A stretch of DNA of 64,000 nucleotides from Anaerolineales bacterium UBA6055 (GTDB lineage: Bacteria > Chloroflexota > Anaerolineae > Aggregatilineales > Phototrophicaceae): NCBI GenBank assembly GCA_002428985.1, contig DIYL01000002.1, positions 496,001 to 560,000 of the forward strand, in the 5' to 3' direction. The position numbers were made by a program, and so were the translations under genes. Of the stretch, positions 17,983 through 27,130 are shown piece after piece; positions within the stretch are counted from its first letter, which is position 1; each line of letters begins with the position of its first letter. The notes beneath the pieces were generated by a model. It searched no databases. It was not told the DNA's origin and saw nothing but the letters and a program-made list of their open reading frames with translations.

Positions 17983-18469
17983 ATGTCGAATTCACCACAG
18001 CACCCGTTGTACAATCAAATTCAATCATACTGAAATCAGCAGGTTGTACCGACGTGTTTGTACCGAGATACGCCGACGCTTCGATCCGAATGCGTGTATT
18101 CGGTTGTGCACTATAAGTTTGCGGTTGTAATACGAAGCTTGTGCCACGTCCCGGTGCACTATAGAAAAATGCCCCTGATGTCCTCTCGGATGTTTCCCAC
18201 ACAACCCCTTCGCCAGCAACACTCATCTGCCACAAAAATGTTGCATCAGTCGGAGTAAAGTACAGTACCGAGAGTAGTAAGTCATCAGACGTATCAGTAT
18301 AGGCACAAGTTGCACCGGAGACAACGCCCATTACATCAACCCTTAGCTGATCTAAAACTTGCCGTGACGGACGTTGTATTTCGCTTGACCATAGCGATGC
18401 AAATACAATTGCAAAAATAATGCCTAAAACCGCGAGGATATGTGGAATATAGCGCAATGAATGTACCAC
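17960..18469 (-). CDS. small membrane-anchored exported protein
   Basis: The 169-residue product has one N-terminal membrane segment (residues about 9-27) and a soluble extracytoplasmic domain of beta character with two cysteines (CAYTDTSDD and FDCTTG) that could form a disulfide. Start is GTG 18469. Its 3' end overlaps the CpaF-like fragment by 23 bp in convergent orientation. No known family recognised. Confidence 0.6.
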   Translation of the reverse strand: MVHSLRYIPHILAVLGIIFAIVFASLWSSEIQRPSRQVLDQLRVDVMGVVSGATCAYTDTSDDLLLSVLYFTPTDATFLWQMSVAGEGVVWETSERTSGAFFYSAPGRGTSFVLQPQTYSAQPNTRIRIEASAYLGTNTSVQPADFSMIEFDCTTGAVVNSTFTEEVAE

Positions 18470-18486
18470 CTATTTACTATAAACAG

Positions 18487-20193
18487 CTAAATCCCTGAGA
18501 TGTCGACATCAATGCCTTCATCACCGAGCTTAGCACGAAACTCAGCCCATTGATCTTCACGGACTGCACATGCCATTGGACCCAACCGTGCCCCCATAAA
18601 TCGGCGATAAGCAGGATTTTTGAAAATACTATCCATCACTTCGGGTGATGTTGTGCGCAAAACGATCAACGTCTCAAGGGTTGCACTTGCCGTTGCGCCG
18701 CCCTGCCAACTATTTAAGAGTTGCATGATTGCACTTGGAATCGTTTTATCTCCCAGTTGGCGTTTAACGAATGCTTGAATATGCTCCGGCTTAATACCTT
18801 GCGCACCCGCTCGCTGAATACTATCTGCCGATAGCGCATACACATAAGGATCACCCGCATCAAGCCAATCAGTAAACCGTGCCAATTGAAACCGTTCGAA
18901 ACGATTCACACGTCGCCCTGCCAGTAACATCCCATCGTCACGAACATCAATCAGCTTATCTTCATCTTTAATTTGTGGCCAGTCACCAATCTGAAGAAAT
19001 GCTCGTCCATATGCCGTGAGTTTTATCGCATCTTCACCTATATCAACCAAACCCAACCAATGCATCGGACCAAACATATAATATTCGATCAGTGCCCCTT
19101 CAACCGCATCCCAACTCTCAAACCCATTCAAAAAGTCGCCTGCATCGTTGCGGATGTACCAACTATCGTAATCGCCATTGGGACGTTGGAAATCAGGTTC
19201 AATTTCTTTAATCATATCAATCAATGCATTGACCGAAGACCATCCCTGTTCTGGCACAATATCCGTAAACAAGCCCATAACCGAGTTCCGTGCGCCGACC
19301 GCATCATACGACCATCCCGAATCATCATCAGGGTTTAATCCGGGGATATGCCACATATCTCTATAAAATTTGCTACCCAGCCATGCTTGTGCTAATTGTC
19401 GGATTTGTTCAGCACGCGATGCATTCAACCATGTGCGCGCTTCTGTACGGCGTGGATAAGCCTTACCCTCTTGTGTCGTGATTAAATTCGCGCTAACACC
19501 AATCCCCAACATAAACGATAAGCGAATCGCGTTAGTGTTCAAAAAGTGTTTTACAATTTCATCGCTCGATTCATCGGAAAAACTATCATCTTCCACATCA
19601 GCAACATATGCCTGCAAATATGCCAGCAAAGTAGTCATATCATCAATGATAGACGTATCCGCAACAGTAATTTTTTGCGGTTCCGCGATTACCTCAAGCG
19701 ACGGTAACTCCTCTTCGATAAAGTCATCTTCGTCTTCAAGGTTTTCATATGCAGTCTTGTGTAGAGGCAACGCAGGAAGTAAGTCTGTGGGAATATAAAC
19801 AAAGCCAATCAACTCACCATCAACATTATCGAATCCCTCACCGATAATGCCTCGATAATAGAGGGCTTCGGCAACTGGATCCGTTTGTTTATGTGGTTTC
19901 TCTTTTTTGATCTGCGCCCGCCCGAGTTTGCGAATTTCACCATATAATCGACTGAACAAAGCGCTTTTCATGCGATATTGTTGACTACTCGCTAGCATCT
20001 GTAACGCCGCTTGCATTGGCTCGGTGAGTTTACTCCAAACCGCATCCATCTTAGACGGATCGATCATCGCCTCGCCCAGATGTTGGATCATATCATCATC
20101 ATTGAGGTTTTTACTTGGGACACCCCATACCTCGCACAACACTGGCAACATGCCAACATCGTAATCGGTAAGCGTGGCGAATAAGTTCTTCAT
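18487..20193 (-). CDS. orphan XPB/Ssl2-associated helicase domain protein
   Basis: The 568-residue product resembles the helicase-associated region (Helicase_C_3-like) found N-terminal to XPB/Ssl2-type helicases: LTEPMQAALQML near the start, a helical middle with many Trp and Asp, and C-terminal LIVLRTTSPEVMDSIF then FMGARLGPMACAVRE. No Walker A or DEAD/DEAH motif is present, so this protein lacks motor domains. Stand-alone copies are known to me in Actinobacteria and Chloroflexota, often with an XPB helicase nearby; none is seen here. Its start overlaps the stop of the zinc-ribbon gene upstream (TAATG), tying the two together. Confidence 0.72.
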   Translation of the reverse strand: MKNLFATLTDYDVGMLPVLCEVWGVPSKNLNDDDMIQHLGEAMIDPSKMDAVWSKLTEPMQAALQMLASSQQYRMKSALFSRLYGEIRKLGRAQIKKEKPHKQTDPVAEALYYRGIIGEGFDNVDGELIGFVYIPTDLLPALPLHKTAYENLEDEDDFIEEELPSLEVIAEPQKITVADTSIIDDMTTLLAYLQAYVADVEDDSFSDESSDEIVKHFLNTNAIRLSFMLGIGVSANLITTQEGKAYPRRTEARTWLNASRAEQIRQLAQAWLGSKFYRDMWHIPGLNPDDDSGWSYDAVGARNSVMGLFTDIVPEQGWSSVNALIDMIKEIEPDFQRPNGDYDSWYIRNDAGDFLNGFESWDAVEGALIEYYMFGPMHWLGLVDIGEDAIKLTAYGRAFLQIGDWPQIKDEDKLIDVRDDGMLLAGRRVNRFERFQLARFTDWLDAGDPYVYALSADSIQRAGAQGIKPEHIQAFVKRQLGDKTIPSAIMQLLNSWQGGATASATLETLIVLRTTSPEVMDSIFKNPAYRRFMGARLGPMACAVREDQWAEFRAKLGDEGIDVDISGI

Positions 20194-20549
20194 TATCTTA
20201 GCCTTTCACCAACGAACACAGAACGCAAATCAAAGTGATACGCAATTTCGGTATAATCAAAAATAGCGAAGTTTAAACGGGTTGGTGCACCGCAAGTTGG
20301 GCAATGAAAATCGAGAAACCCTTCATCCTCATCCGGATGATCAATCGTCAACTTGTTAAATTCACTACGATATTCATGCTTCAGAAATGTTTGTTCATCC
20401 GCTTTATAAAAGTGCTTCCAACGGAAGCGAATCTGGTGTCCACAATGTGGGCAATGATATACACAATTACCCGCAACACGATTGGTATAGTCTTCACCGT
20501 CGAGTAAACCCTGTATGACAGCGTCAGGAGCATATTGTTTGATTTGCAC
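20193..20549 (-). CDS. double zinc-ribbon protein coupled to helicase-associated protein
   Basis: The 118-residue product has two Cys-x-x-Cys knuckles: YHCPHCGHQI at about 29-38 and FHCPTCGAPTRLN later, suggesting one or two zinc ribbons. It starts at GTG 20549 and its TAA overlaps the next ATG, so it forms a two-gene unit with the helicase-associated protein and may act with it on nucleic acids. Not assigned to a named family. Confidence 0.68.
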   Translation of the reverse strand: MQIKQYAPDAVIQGLLDGEDYTNRVAGNCVYHCPHCGHQIRFRWKHFYKADEQTFLKHEYRSEFNKLTIDHPDEDEGFLDFHCPTCGAPTRLNFAIFDYTEIAYHFDLRSVFVGERLR

Positions 20550-20736
20550 AGGTTAGCTCAGTCCTTGTTGGCATAGAAAATCATCCCAATCATAACATAA
20601 ATCAACGCGCTCTGTCGTACCTTTACAATTTTCTCCTAATCCAATTATTAACAGCTGGAACAACGGTAAGCATAGTTCAGTATTAGTGATAAAATATACA
20701 TAGAGGGAATTGATTAAGGGATGAGATTAACTTTCT

Positions 20737-22758
20737 ATGAAGCGATACATATTACTATTGTTGTGCATGTCAGCCCTATTGGGCATTGTGGGGATTGTCT
20801 TAGCACAATCTACCTCCATGTCAGAAGATTATAATTGGTGTTCAGACGCAGAACATTGGGGCGATGGTCGCTGCGATATTCCGCATGAAGACATGAGCTA
20901 TTGTCGGTGGCAGTTGGGATGGTATTTACCGCGTATTGATGCTGGGCAATTCAGCATTACTGATGTTCAGTTACGTTGTCTTGACACCATACCAAACACA
21001 CAAGTCACAACAGAAGCACTCGACAATGAAACAGAAGGCGTAGTGTCTTGTAAAATTGTCGTCGTGATCGAAGGCAGTACCTACACGGGCAACTTCAATA
21101 TTCTTGTTAGCAGTGATGACTATGATGGAAGTACCTCAACAGACCCCTGCGGTTTAATTATTCATGGGAATAACAATGCGAATACCATCATCGGTAGCTC
21201 ATTTGATGATGAGATTTACGGATACGAAGGTGAAGATACGATCTATGGGGATTCAATGTCTAGCGGTGGTTCTGGTAATGATGTAATTGATGGTGGCGCG
21301 GACAACGACAGAATCTTCGGCGATGCCAACTCGGGTATCGGCACAGGAAACGACATCATTGATGGTGGTACTGGCGACGATACAATCTTTGGTGATTCCG
21401 CACTAGACATAGGTTTCGGAAATGACATCATCCAAGGCGGTGCGGGTGAGGATCTCCTCTTTGGGGATTCACAGAGTGCCGATGGCATGGGTGAGGACAT
21501 TATATTTGGTGGTCCCGATGATGATTTCATTATGGGCGATGCGGGTAATGGTGATGGGTATGGAGATGACATCATCTCTGGAGGCAGTGGAAACGATCAA
21601 ATCTACGGCGATACACCAGTTAATGATGGGTACGGTAATGACATCATTAGCGGTGATGATGGTAATGACAATATTTATGGGGATACAAACACCGGAATAG
21701 GCTCAGGTAACGACACCATCAGTGGTGGTGCAGGAGTCGATACCATCTATGGTGACTCATTTTCAAAAGAAGGAACCGGCAACGATATTCTGAACGGCAA
21801 TGCAGGCGATGATGTCATCTATGGCGACTCACGAATCCGAGATGGGTATGGCAATGATACTATCAGTGGTGGCGAAGGCAACGACAGTATCTATGGGGAC
21901 TCGTTTTCAGGAGAGGGAACAGGAAATGATATTCTCAACGGTAACGCTGGTCACGATGATATTTATGGGGACTCCATAACTGCCGATGGACATGGCGATG
22001 ACACCATTAACGGTGGCGAAGGCGATGACGAAATTTACGGCGACGCAACAAGCGGTGATGGATATGGGAACGATTTTATAGATGGCGGACCAGGGGACGA
22101 TCGACTATCTGGCGATAGCAGTCTCGGCACAGGTAGCGGCAATGACACAATAAAAGGCGGAGCCGATAATGATGTAATCTTTGGCGATTCATATCGCGGT
22201 GTTGGCACAGGCAATGATGACATTGATGGCGGTGACGGCGATGACCGAATTTTTGGAGATACACAATTTGATAGTGCTGGTTCCGGCGATGATACCATTA
22301 AAGGTGGTGACGGTGGTGATACCATCTATGGTGATGCCTATGCCGAAGCTGGATCTGGCAATGATAATATTGATGGCGGCGACGGTAACGACGACATTTA
22401 CGGAGATTCATACCTCGGTACAGGCTCTGGCAATGATACCATCAACGGCGGAGCGGGTAATGACGAAATAACAGGTGACTCTAACTCTAATAACGGTACT
22501 GGCGATGATCATCTTGATGGGGGCGATAATGATGACACGATCTATGGCGACTCTCAACTTGCCGATGGCACAGGCAATGACAACATTGATGGTGGTGGCG
22601 GCGATGACGAAATCTACGGCGACTCTGGAACTGGGGATGGATCGGGAGATGACGACATTGACGGCGGGAATGGCGATGATACAACCGCGGGTCCCGGCAA
22701 AGATGGCGACAGTTTTGAGAGTATAGAAAATGAAAACTCAACAAACGATACCCCTTAG
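20737..22758 (+). CDS. Sec-exported RTX-type calcium-binding repeat protein
   Basis: The 673-residue product has a signal peptide (about 1-24), a Cys-containing N-terminal domain (about 25-150), then 20 tandem repeats of 24 residues (about 178-658) such as GSGNDTISGGAGVDTIYGDS plus four more. Each repeat parses as two RTX nonapeptides (GxGNDxIxG, GxGDDxIYG) plus a six-residue insert beginning Asp-Ser/Ala/Thr. RTX nonapeptides bind Ca and fold as parallel beta-rolls outside the cell. Unlike classic RTX toxins it carries an N-terminal Sec signal and has no catalytic domain, so it is more likely a surface or matrix protein. No type I secretion genes adjoin it. A strong terminator follows. Confidence 0.85.
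   Translation: MKRYILLLLCMSALLGIVGIVLAQSTSMSEDYNWCSDAEHWGDGRCDIPHEDMSYCRWQLGWYLPRIDAGQFSITDVQLRCLDTIPNTQVTTEALDNETEGVVSCKIVVVIEGSTYTGNFNILVSSDDYDGSTSTDPCGLIIHGNNNANTIIGSSFDDEIYGYEGEDTIYGDSMSSGGSGNDVIDGGADNDRIFGDANSGIGTGNDIIDGGTGDDTIFGDSALDIGFGNDIIQGGAGEDLLFGDSQSADGMGEDIIFGGPDDDFIMGDAGNGDGYGDDIISGGSGNDQIYGDTPVNDGYGNDIISGDDGNDNIYGDTNTGIGSGNDTISGGAGVDTIYGDSFSKEGTGNDILNGNAGDDVIYGDSRIRDGYGNDTISGGEGNDSIYGDSFSGEGTGNDILNGNAGHDDIYGDSITADGHGDDTINGGEGDDEIYGDATSGDGYGNDFIDGGPGDDRLSGDSSLGTGSGNDTIKGGADNDVIFGDSYRGVGTGNDDIDGGDGDDRIFGDTQFDSAGSGDDTIKGGDGGDTIYGDAYAEAGSGNDNIDGGDGNDDIYGDSYLGTGSGNDTINGGAGNDEITGDSNSNNGTGDDHLDGGDNDDTIYGDSQLADGTGNDNIDGGGGDDEIYGDSGTGDGSGDDDIDGGNGDDTTAGPGKDGDSFESIENENSTNDTP
21268..22710 (+). 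repeat. 72-bp tandem coding repeats (RTX super-repeats)
   Basis: About 20 consecutive units of 72 bp encode the 24-residue repeat. One unit carries an extra residue (TQFDSA before GSGDD). The DNA has diverged at third positions while the protein pattern is kept, so the expansion is old and under selection. Confidence 0.85.
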
Positions 22759-22778
22759 AAAATAACCACGCCATTCAC

Positions 22779-22810
22779 AGAGGTGTGCTTGTCTAGGTAC
22801 ACCTCTTTTT
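22779..22810 (+). terminator. intrinsic terminator of the RTX gene
   Basis: AGAGGTGT pairs with ACACCTCT across a 12-nt loop and is followed by TTTTT. It lies 20 bp after the RTX stop codon. Confidence 0.85.
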
Positions 22811-22965
22811 AATTACCCACACTCGCTTAAGGTTCTTCTTCTAAACAATAGCTAACCTTATTGTGAAACATTTCGCAATTTTAAACGTATTTCTAATGAG
22901 AGAATACATAAGTTTATCGGTTACAATAAGTGAGACTAAATTGACGGCAATCGGGGCGACAACAC

Positions 22966-25704
22966 ATGGTTAAGCAAATCGGCGAGCGGTTTACAATTCA
23001 AGATGAATCGAGTGATATTCTTGGTATGGGTGGAATGGGAACAGTCTACCGTGGTATAGATACGGCCACCGGAGACCAAGTTGCAATTAAAGAACTCAAA
23101 CGCGAAGTCCTACACGGCAATCCAGAAATCCTCGAACGTTTCGAACGTGAAGCCGATGCTCTTCGTGTCCTCAACCACCCCAATATTGTCAAAGTGTTGG
23201 CCTCCACTGCCGAAAGTGACCTGCACTATATTGTGATGGAGTATGTTTCTGGCGGGTCATTGCGTGATCTCATTGAGTCAAAGGGGAAACTGCCAATTGA
23301 ACGTGTCCTCGAAATTAGTCTTGATCTTGCCGATGCGCTCACTCGTGCACACCGCCTAAAAATTACACACCGCGACATTAAGCCTGCAAATGTTATGTTA
23401 GCCGCAGATGGCACGCCCCGCCTGACAGATTTTGGGGTCGCTCGCATTGATCAAAAAACACGCATGACCGAGACTGGCATGGTTGTTGGAACACTATCCT
23501 ATCTCAGTCCAGAAGCATTAGACGGTTCCAAACCCGATGAACGTCAGGATATTTGGGCATTTGGTATCATGCTATATGAAATGCTGACAGGGATCAGACC
23601 CTATGATGGTGATACAGCATCTGCCGTCATAACAGGTATCCTCACAAAACCTGTCCCAGATATCACCGAATTCCGGGCAGATATACCACAGGGGCTCATT
23701 CGATTACTCCATTGGATGCTAGAAAAAGATCCTAACAATCGCATTAACAGTGTGCGCAAAGTTGGGACAGAAATCGAGAACATCATTCGCGGTGTCGATA
23801 GTGATGAATACGATCTTGATAGTGATTTTGTCCATGCAGTTAAAGATGCCGACCACTCCAGATTCGAAACGGAAAGTGATAATGAGATACAAACGCCTCT
23901 GACATCATTTGCTACAGCACAATCCGCAACCAAATATGGTATCCCCGATGTTGCAGGAGTCAAAGTCGTACAGAATGAATCAGGTGAGGAAATGCTAGTC
24001 GTGCCAGCGAGAATGGCATTAAAGGGGCGTAAGGCATTCGTTTTTCTGACCATTCTTGCTTTTGTCGGGCTAGGCGCAATTATCACATTACTTAATACAC
24101 AAAATACCGATAATACTGTACAGCCCAATGCCAGTACATTCAGTGGATTGATTGTTGATGGTGACGGGCAAACTATTGAGCAAATGCTGGCCCAGATTGA
24201 TCCCGTTGCTGAAGATGAGTTCATGGTGCTAATGGTTCCGTCCTTTGATCTAGAATCAGAGCCTGAAATTCGTGAACAATTTGAACCCGTCATTGTCGAT
24301 GTTATAGACACACTTGAGCGTGACATCCCCTTTTCTAACGTCCGTTTGCGTCTCGCACCGACTGCCAACATGGCATTACCAGAAGCTCTCGCACTTTTCG
24401 AAGCCAGTGATGCGGATGTAATGGTACTGTTCGAGTCCGGTATCGATAAATTAGACGTAACGATTCAGGGTGGAAACCTAAGAAAACTTCAGCAATCCAT
24501 ATTTGCTGAGGATCTTGATGATATACGACGCTCGATGTTTGTCGAAGTTGAAGTAACTGACCCTGACGCAGAAACGCTCACACCATACATTCTTGGCACA
24601 CTCAGCCTTGTTCATATGGTACAAGATGATGTATTCGAACTGATGCGAACATTTGCAATTTTGGAAGAAGTTGAAAAACTTCCTGCCACCCTGACTAGCG
24701 GTGGGGTTCTACCATCCTATTATTCTTTCTTCACACAATTTTTGAGTGATACAGAACAAGCTGCGCAAGATCTCGGCGATGCCATTGAAAAAGACGGTGG
24801 CAATCCAATGTGGTATGCCATGCGCTCAGCCGCCTATATGCGTTTAAATGACGTTGATCAGACACTTCGTGATGCCAGAACCGCCCAACGCATCGGCCCT
24901 GATGGTTGGACAGTACCCTTGATTATGCAAGGCGCAGTATCAGATGAAGATGGCGCAGATGCTGCTATTCTCGATGAAGCCCTCGAAATTAGCGAAAGCT
25001 GGTTCACCTACTTTTTGCGAGGAACCTTTCGTTATGCGAGTAATGATATCAATGGTGCATGGGACGATATACAATTAGCAATCGAAAATAGCCCTCAAGC
25101 AAATTATCCCTATGTGACTGGATTCTTGATCGCAATGCGGCGAGGTGAACCAGAAGACGCCGGCAGAATCATGGGGCAAATGATAGATGAAATACCAGAT
25201 CCAGGGTTAGGTACACGAGTTTTCCGCGCGATGTTCGGTGATAATAACTTCGAAATTCGTTTAAGTGGCATGCTCTACGAAGGTTACGGCAACATTGTGC
25301 TGGGGCAATACGAACCAGTAATCGCATTCTCTGATGACCTAGAAGCAATTATGCAAGATCCAAGCAACATTAGACGGTTATCACCCGGTGATACCAATAA
25401 CACACAATCTTACTTTGCTGGCGATGTCTTTAGCATGATGGGATTAGCAAATTGTGCAACTGGTGACTACGAAACAGCCCATCAATGGCTGACGCAAGGT
25501 GTTTTGATTGATCCCACGAGTCCGATACTACGATTTATACGAGTAGAGACAGCTAACCAATTGGGTCTAGAAGAAATCTCACAAGAAGATCTTACAATGA
25601 TCCGAGGTATAACAGATGATTTTGATGAATTAGTCCTAGCAGCAGAAAATAAAGTCATCCATTGTGATGAATTCTTCGATTATTTTGCTAGTTTAGCGGA
25701 CTAA
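22966..25704 (+). CDS. transmembrane Ser/Thr protein kinase (PknB type) with TPR-like sensor part
   Basis: The 912-residue product has a complete Hanks-type kinase at residues about 8-275: glycine loop LGMGGMGTVYRG, catalytic K42 in VAIKEL, HRDIKPANV with D137, DFG at 155-157 and SPEAL in the APE position. One membrane segment lies at about 354-374. The outer part (375-912) has an alternating alpha/beta section with DGDGQTIEQMLAQIDP and then TPR-like helices (AMRSAAYMRLNDVDQTLRDA). No PASTA repeats are present, so it does not look like a muropeptide sensor. Monocistronic, ending in a perfect hairpin. Confidence 0.92.
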   Translation: MVKQIGERFTIQDESSDILGMGGMGTVYRGIDTATGDQVAIKELKREVLHGNPEILERFEREADALRVLNHPNIVKVLASTAESDLHYIVMEYVSGGSLRDLIESKGKLPIERVLEISLDLADALTRAHRLKITHRDIKPANVMLAADGTPRLTDFGVARIDQKTRMTETGMVVGTLSYLSPEALDGSKPDERQDIWAFGIMLYEMLTGIRPYDGDTASAVITGILTKPVPDITEFRADIPQGLIRLLHWMLEKDPNNRINSVRKVGTEIENIIRGVDSDEYDLDSDFVHAVKDADHSRFETESDNEIQTPLTSFATAQSATKYGIPDVAGVKVVQNESGEEMLVVPARMALKGRKAFVFLTILAFVGLGAIITLLNTQNTDNTVQPNASTFSGLIVDGDGQTIEQMLAQIDPVAEDEFMVLMVPSFDLESEPEIREQFEPVIVDVIDTLERDIPFSNVRLRLAPTANMALPEALALFEASDADVMVLFESGIDKLDVTIQGGNLRKLQQSIFAEDLDDIRRSMFVEVEVTDPDAETLTPYILGTLSLVHMVQDDVFELMRTFAILEEVEKLPATLTSGGVLPSYYSFFTQFLSDTEQAAQDLGDAIEKDGGNPMWYAMRSAAYMRLNDVDQTLRDARTAQRIGPDGWTVPLIMQGAVSDEDGADAAILDEALEISESWFTYFLRGTFRYASNDINGAWDDIQLAIENSPQANYPYVTGFLIAMRRGEPEDAGRIMGQMIDEIPDPGLGTRVFRAMFGDNNFEIRLSGMLYEGYGNIVLGQYEPVIAFSDDLEAIMQDPSNIRRLSPGDTNNTQSYFAGDVFSMMGLANCATGDYETAHQWLTQGVLIDPTSPILRFIRVETANQLGLEEISQEDLTMIRGITDDFDELVLAAENKVIHCDEFFDYFASLAD

Positions 25705-25734
25705 CAAAAATAAGATAAGAAATGAATAGAAAAT

Positions 25735-25759
25735 TGTAGGACGCCATCAACGTCCTACA
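25735..25759. terminator. hairpin terminator after the kinase gene
   Basis: TGTAGGACG and CGTCCTACA form a perfect 9-bp stem with a 7-nt loop, followed by TTAATTT. It sits between the kinase stop and the convergent membrane-protein gene, so it may serve both. Confidence 0.7.
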
Positions 25760-25769
25760 TTAATTTGTA

Positions 25770-26202
25770 TTATGGTGCTGGCTCATCTGGTGTTCGCGGT
25801 ACAATAATACTCACTACAAGATTTACACCGAACACAACAATATATTGCCATATTGGAATCTGATTGGTCAATTCAGTACGGACAGCATTTAGATCTTCCC
25901 CACCAATTGACCCATTGATCAATGCAATCATAGCCACATAGATAATCATCCCCAAAACAGAGCCAAAAATCGCCGATGCAATTAATACACGTCGTTCTTG
26001 CGGGATTGTCAGCAGTCGTGCAGTGACCACAATGGCAACCGGTAATACAATGCCCAACCCTAAAAAGAATTGAGCACCTGTCATGCCAACATTGATTGCA
26101 CCATCTTGTGTTAGCGTTGTAAACCAACCTGCCAAGCCCCCCAACAATGAGGGCGGCAAGAAGTTGAATACGCAGTGCAACAATTAGAGAATTGATAGGC
26201 AT
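25770..26202 (-). CDS. four-helix membrane protein, third gene of the eCIS-tag operon, apparently frameshifted
   Basis: A start at ATG 26202, one nucleotide after the stop of the preceding gene, gives a hydrophobic N-terminus (MPINSLIVALRIQLLAALIV) that runs into a six-G run at 26137-26142. Read with one G fewer, it joins the frame ending at 25770, giving about 143 residues with four membrane segments, including FFLGLGIVLPVAIVVTARLL and IVVFGVNLVVSIIV. The alternative is a shorter 137-residue protein from ATG 26183, whose N-terminus would be poorly hydrophobic and which overlooks the well-placed start. I favour one gene with a +1 shift at the G run (mutation, sequencing error or slippage). 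Function unknown. Confidence 0.6.
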
Positions 26203-26203
26203 T

Positions 26204-27130
26204 CTAGTCTAGTTCTCCTAGTTTTTCTTCAATACCTGCAATTGATTTTTGTTCAGTGTCAATATTTTCAATCGCACCTGGAATTTCTGTTTCTTTTTGT
26301 TCTTTAATATCTTCATGTGCAGCTAAGACATTTTCCTTGACGCCCAATGCACTCAAAACCATATCCGTAATCTTGGCTTTGGCTTTCTGGATGAGTGCTT
26401 TCACACGGGAGAATACTGAGAACAAACGCATAAATAACTTCTTGAAGCCTCGTTTGAACTTCTTGCCAGCGCTCTTAGCAGCAGCTTTAATACGTGCGAA
26501 GAAGCCTTTCTTCTCCTTAATATCAGGTTTGACACCGGGTTCTTTTTCATTAAGCACGGAATCTTCCGCTTTTGTAACATCATCTTCAAGCGCTTTGACT
26601 TCGCCTTTGCCAACCGCAGACATACCCGCTTCGTCATGCATTTCTGCTGAACTATCAGTTTCATCCATGCTCAACTGAAGTTCATTCGACTGTTCTTCAA
26701 TTTTTTCAGTCTTACCAGTGATGTCACTCATCTTACTGTCGACTTTGCCGAAGTTACTCTTATCAGCAATCAACTCGCTTTTTTCTTTATTGCGTTCGGC
26801 TTTTTCGTCTGCCATTTCGCATTGAACATCACCAAGCGTCTGATCAAGATTCATAAGAGTAGCTAGTGCTTCAGATTCGTCTTTAGTATCTTCATCTTCA
26901 CGCTGAATACGTTTTTCTTGAATCGGTGTCTCGATTTCACTAACACCAATATCAACTAACGTGCCACCCAGACCAATACCAATATCTGTCCCGATGTCTG
27001 TGCCGGACTTAGTCACGGAGCTAAAGTCAACACCGCCAACACCTGCACCAATACCAAATGTAACAATACCAAGAATATTAGAAATGGACTTGAAGAGGTT
27101 CGCAAAACCCATTGCTCGCCAGCGTTTCAT
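26204..27130 (-). CDS. coiled-coil protein with glycine-rich hydrophobic N-terminus, eCIS-tag operon
   Basis: The 308-residue product starts at an ATG overlapping the previous stop (ATGA), so it is translationally coupled. Residues about 15-65 are hydrophobic and Gly-rich (ILGIVTFGIGAGVGGVDF and TDIGTDIGIGLGG), resembling a membrane-inserting segment. Residues 70-200 are charged and predicted coiled coil; 205-255 are strongly basic and amphipathic (KAAAKSAGKKFKRGFKKLFM); the end is again coiled coil. The composition is like pore-forming or membrane-disrupting effectors, but no family is recognised. Its place between a tagged protein and a membrane protein suggests a shared system. Confidence 0.6.
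   Translation of the reverse strand: MKRWRAMGFANLFKSISNILGIVTFGIGAGVGGVDFSSVTKSGTDIGTDIGIGLGGTLVDIGVSEIETPIQEKRIQREDEDTKDESEALATLMNLDQTLGDVQCEMADEKAERNKEKSELIADKSNFGKVDSKMSDITGKTEKIEEQSNELQLSMDETDSSAEMHDEAGMSAVGKGEVKALEDDVTKAEDSVLNEKEPGVKPDIKEKKGFFARIKAAAKSAGKKFKRGFKKLFMRLFSVFSRVKALIQKAKAKITDMVLSALGVKENVLAAHEDIKEQKETEIPGAIENIDTEQKSIAGIEEKLGELD

Noticed and set aside
21268..22710. 72-bp repeat considered as CRISPR
   Set aside because: Units are contiguous coding repeats with no spacers; the same holds for the 102-bp TPR units at 48870-49345.
21243..22774. Several frames on both strands inside the RTX gene, including Pro/Ser-rich minus frames
   Set aside because: Products of the 72-bp repeat read in other frames; the RTX frame has a signal peptide and a terminator.
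23601..24371. 256-codon minus-strand frame
   Set aside because: Antisense to the kinase gene, Ser/Thr-biased as expected from reading codons backward.
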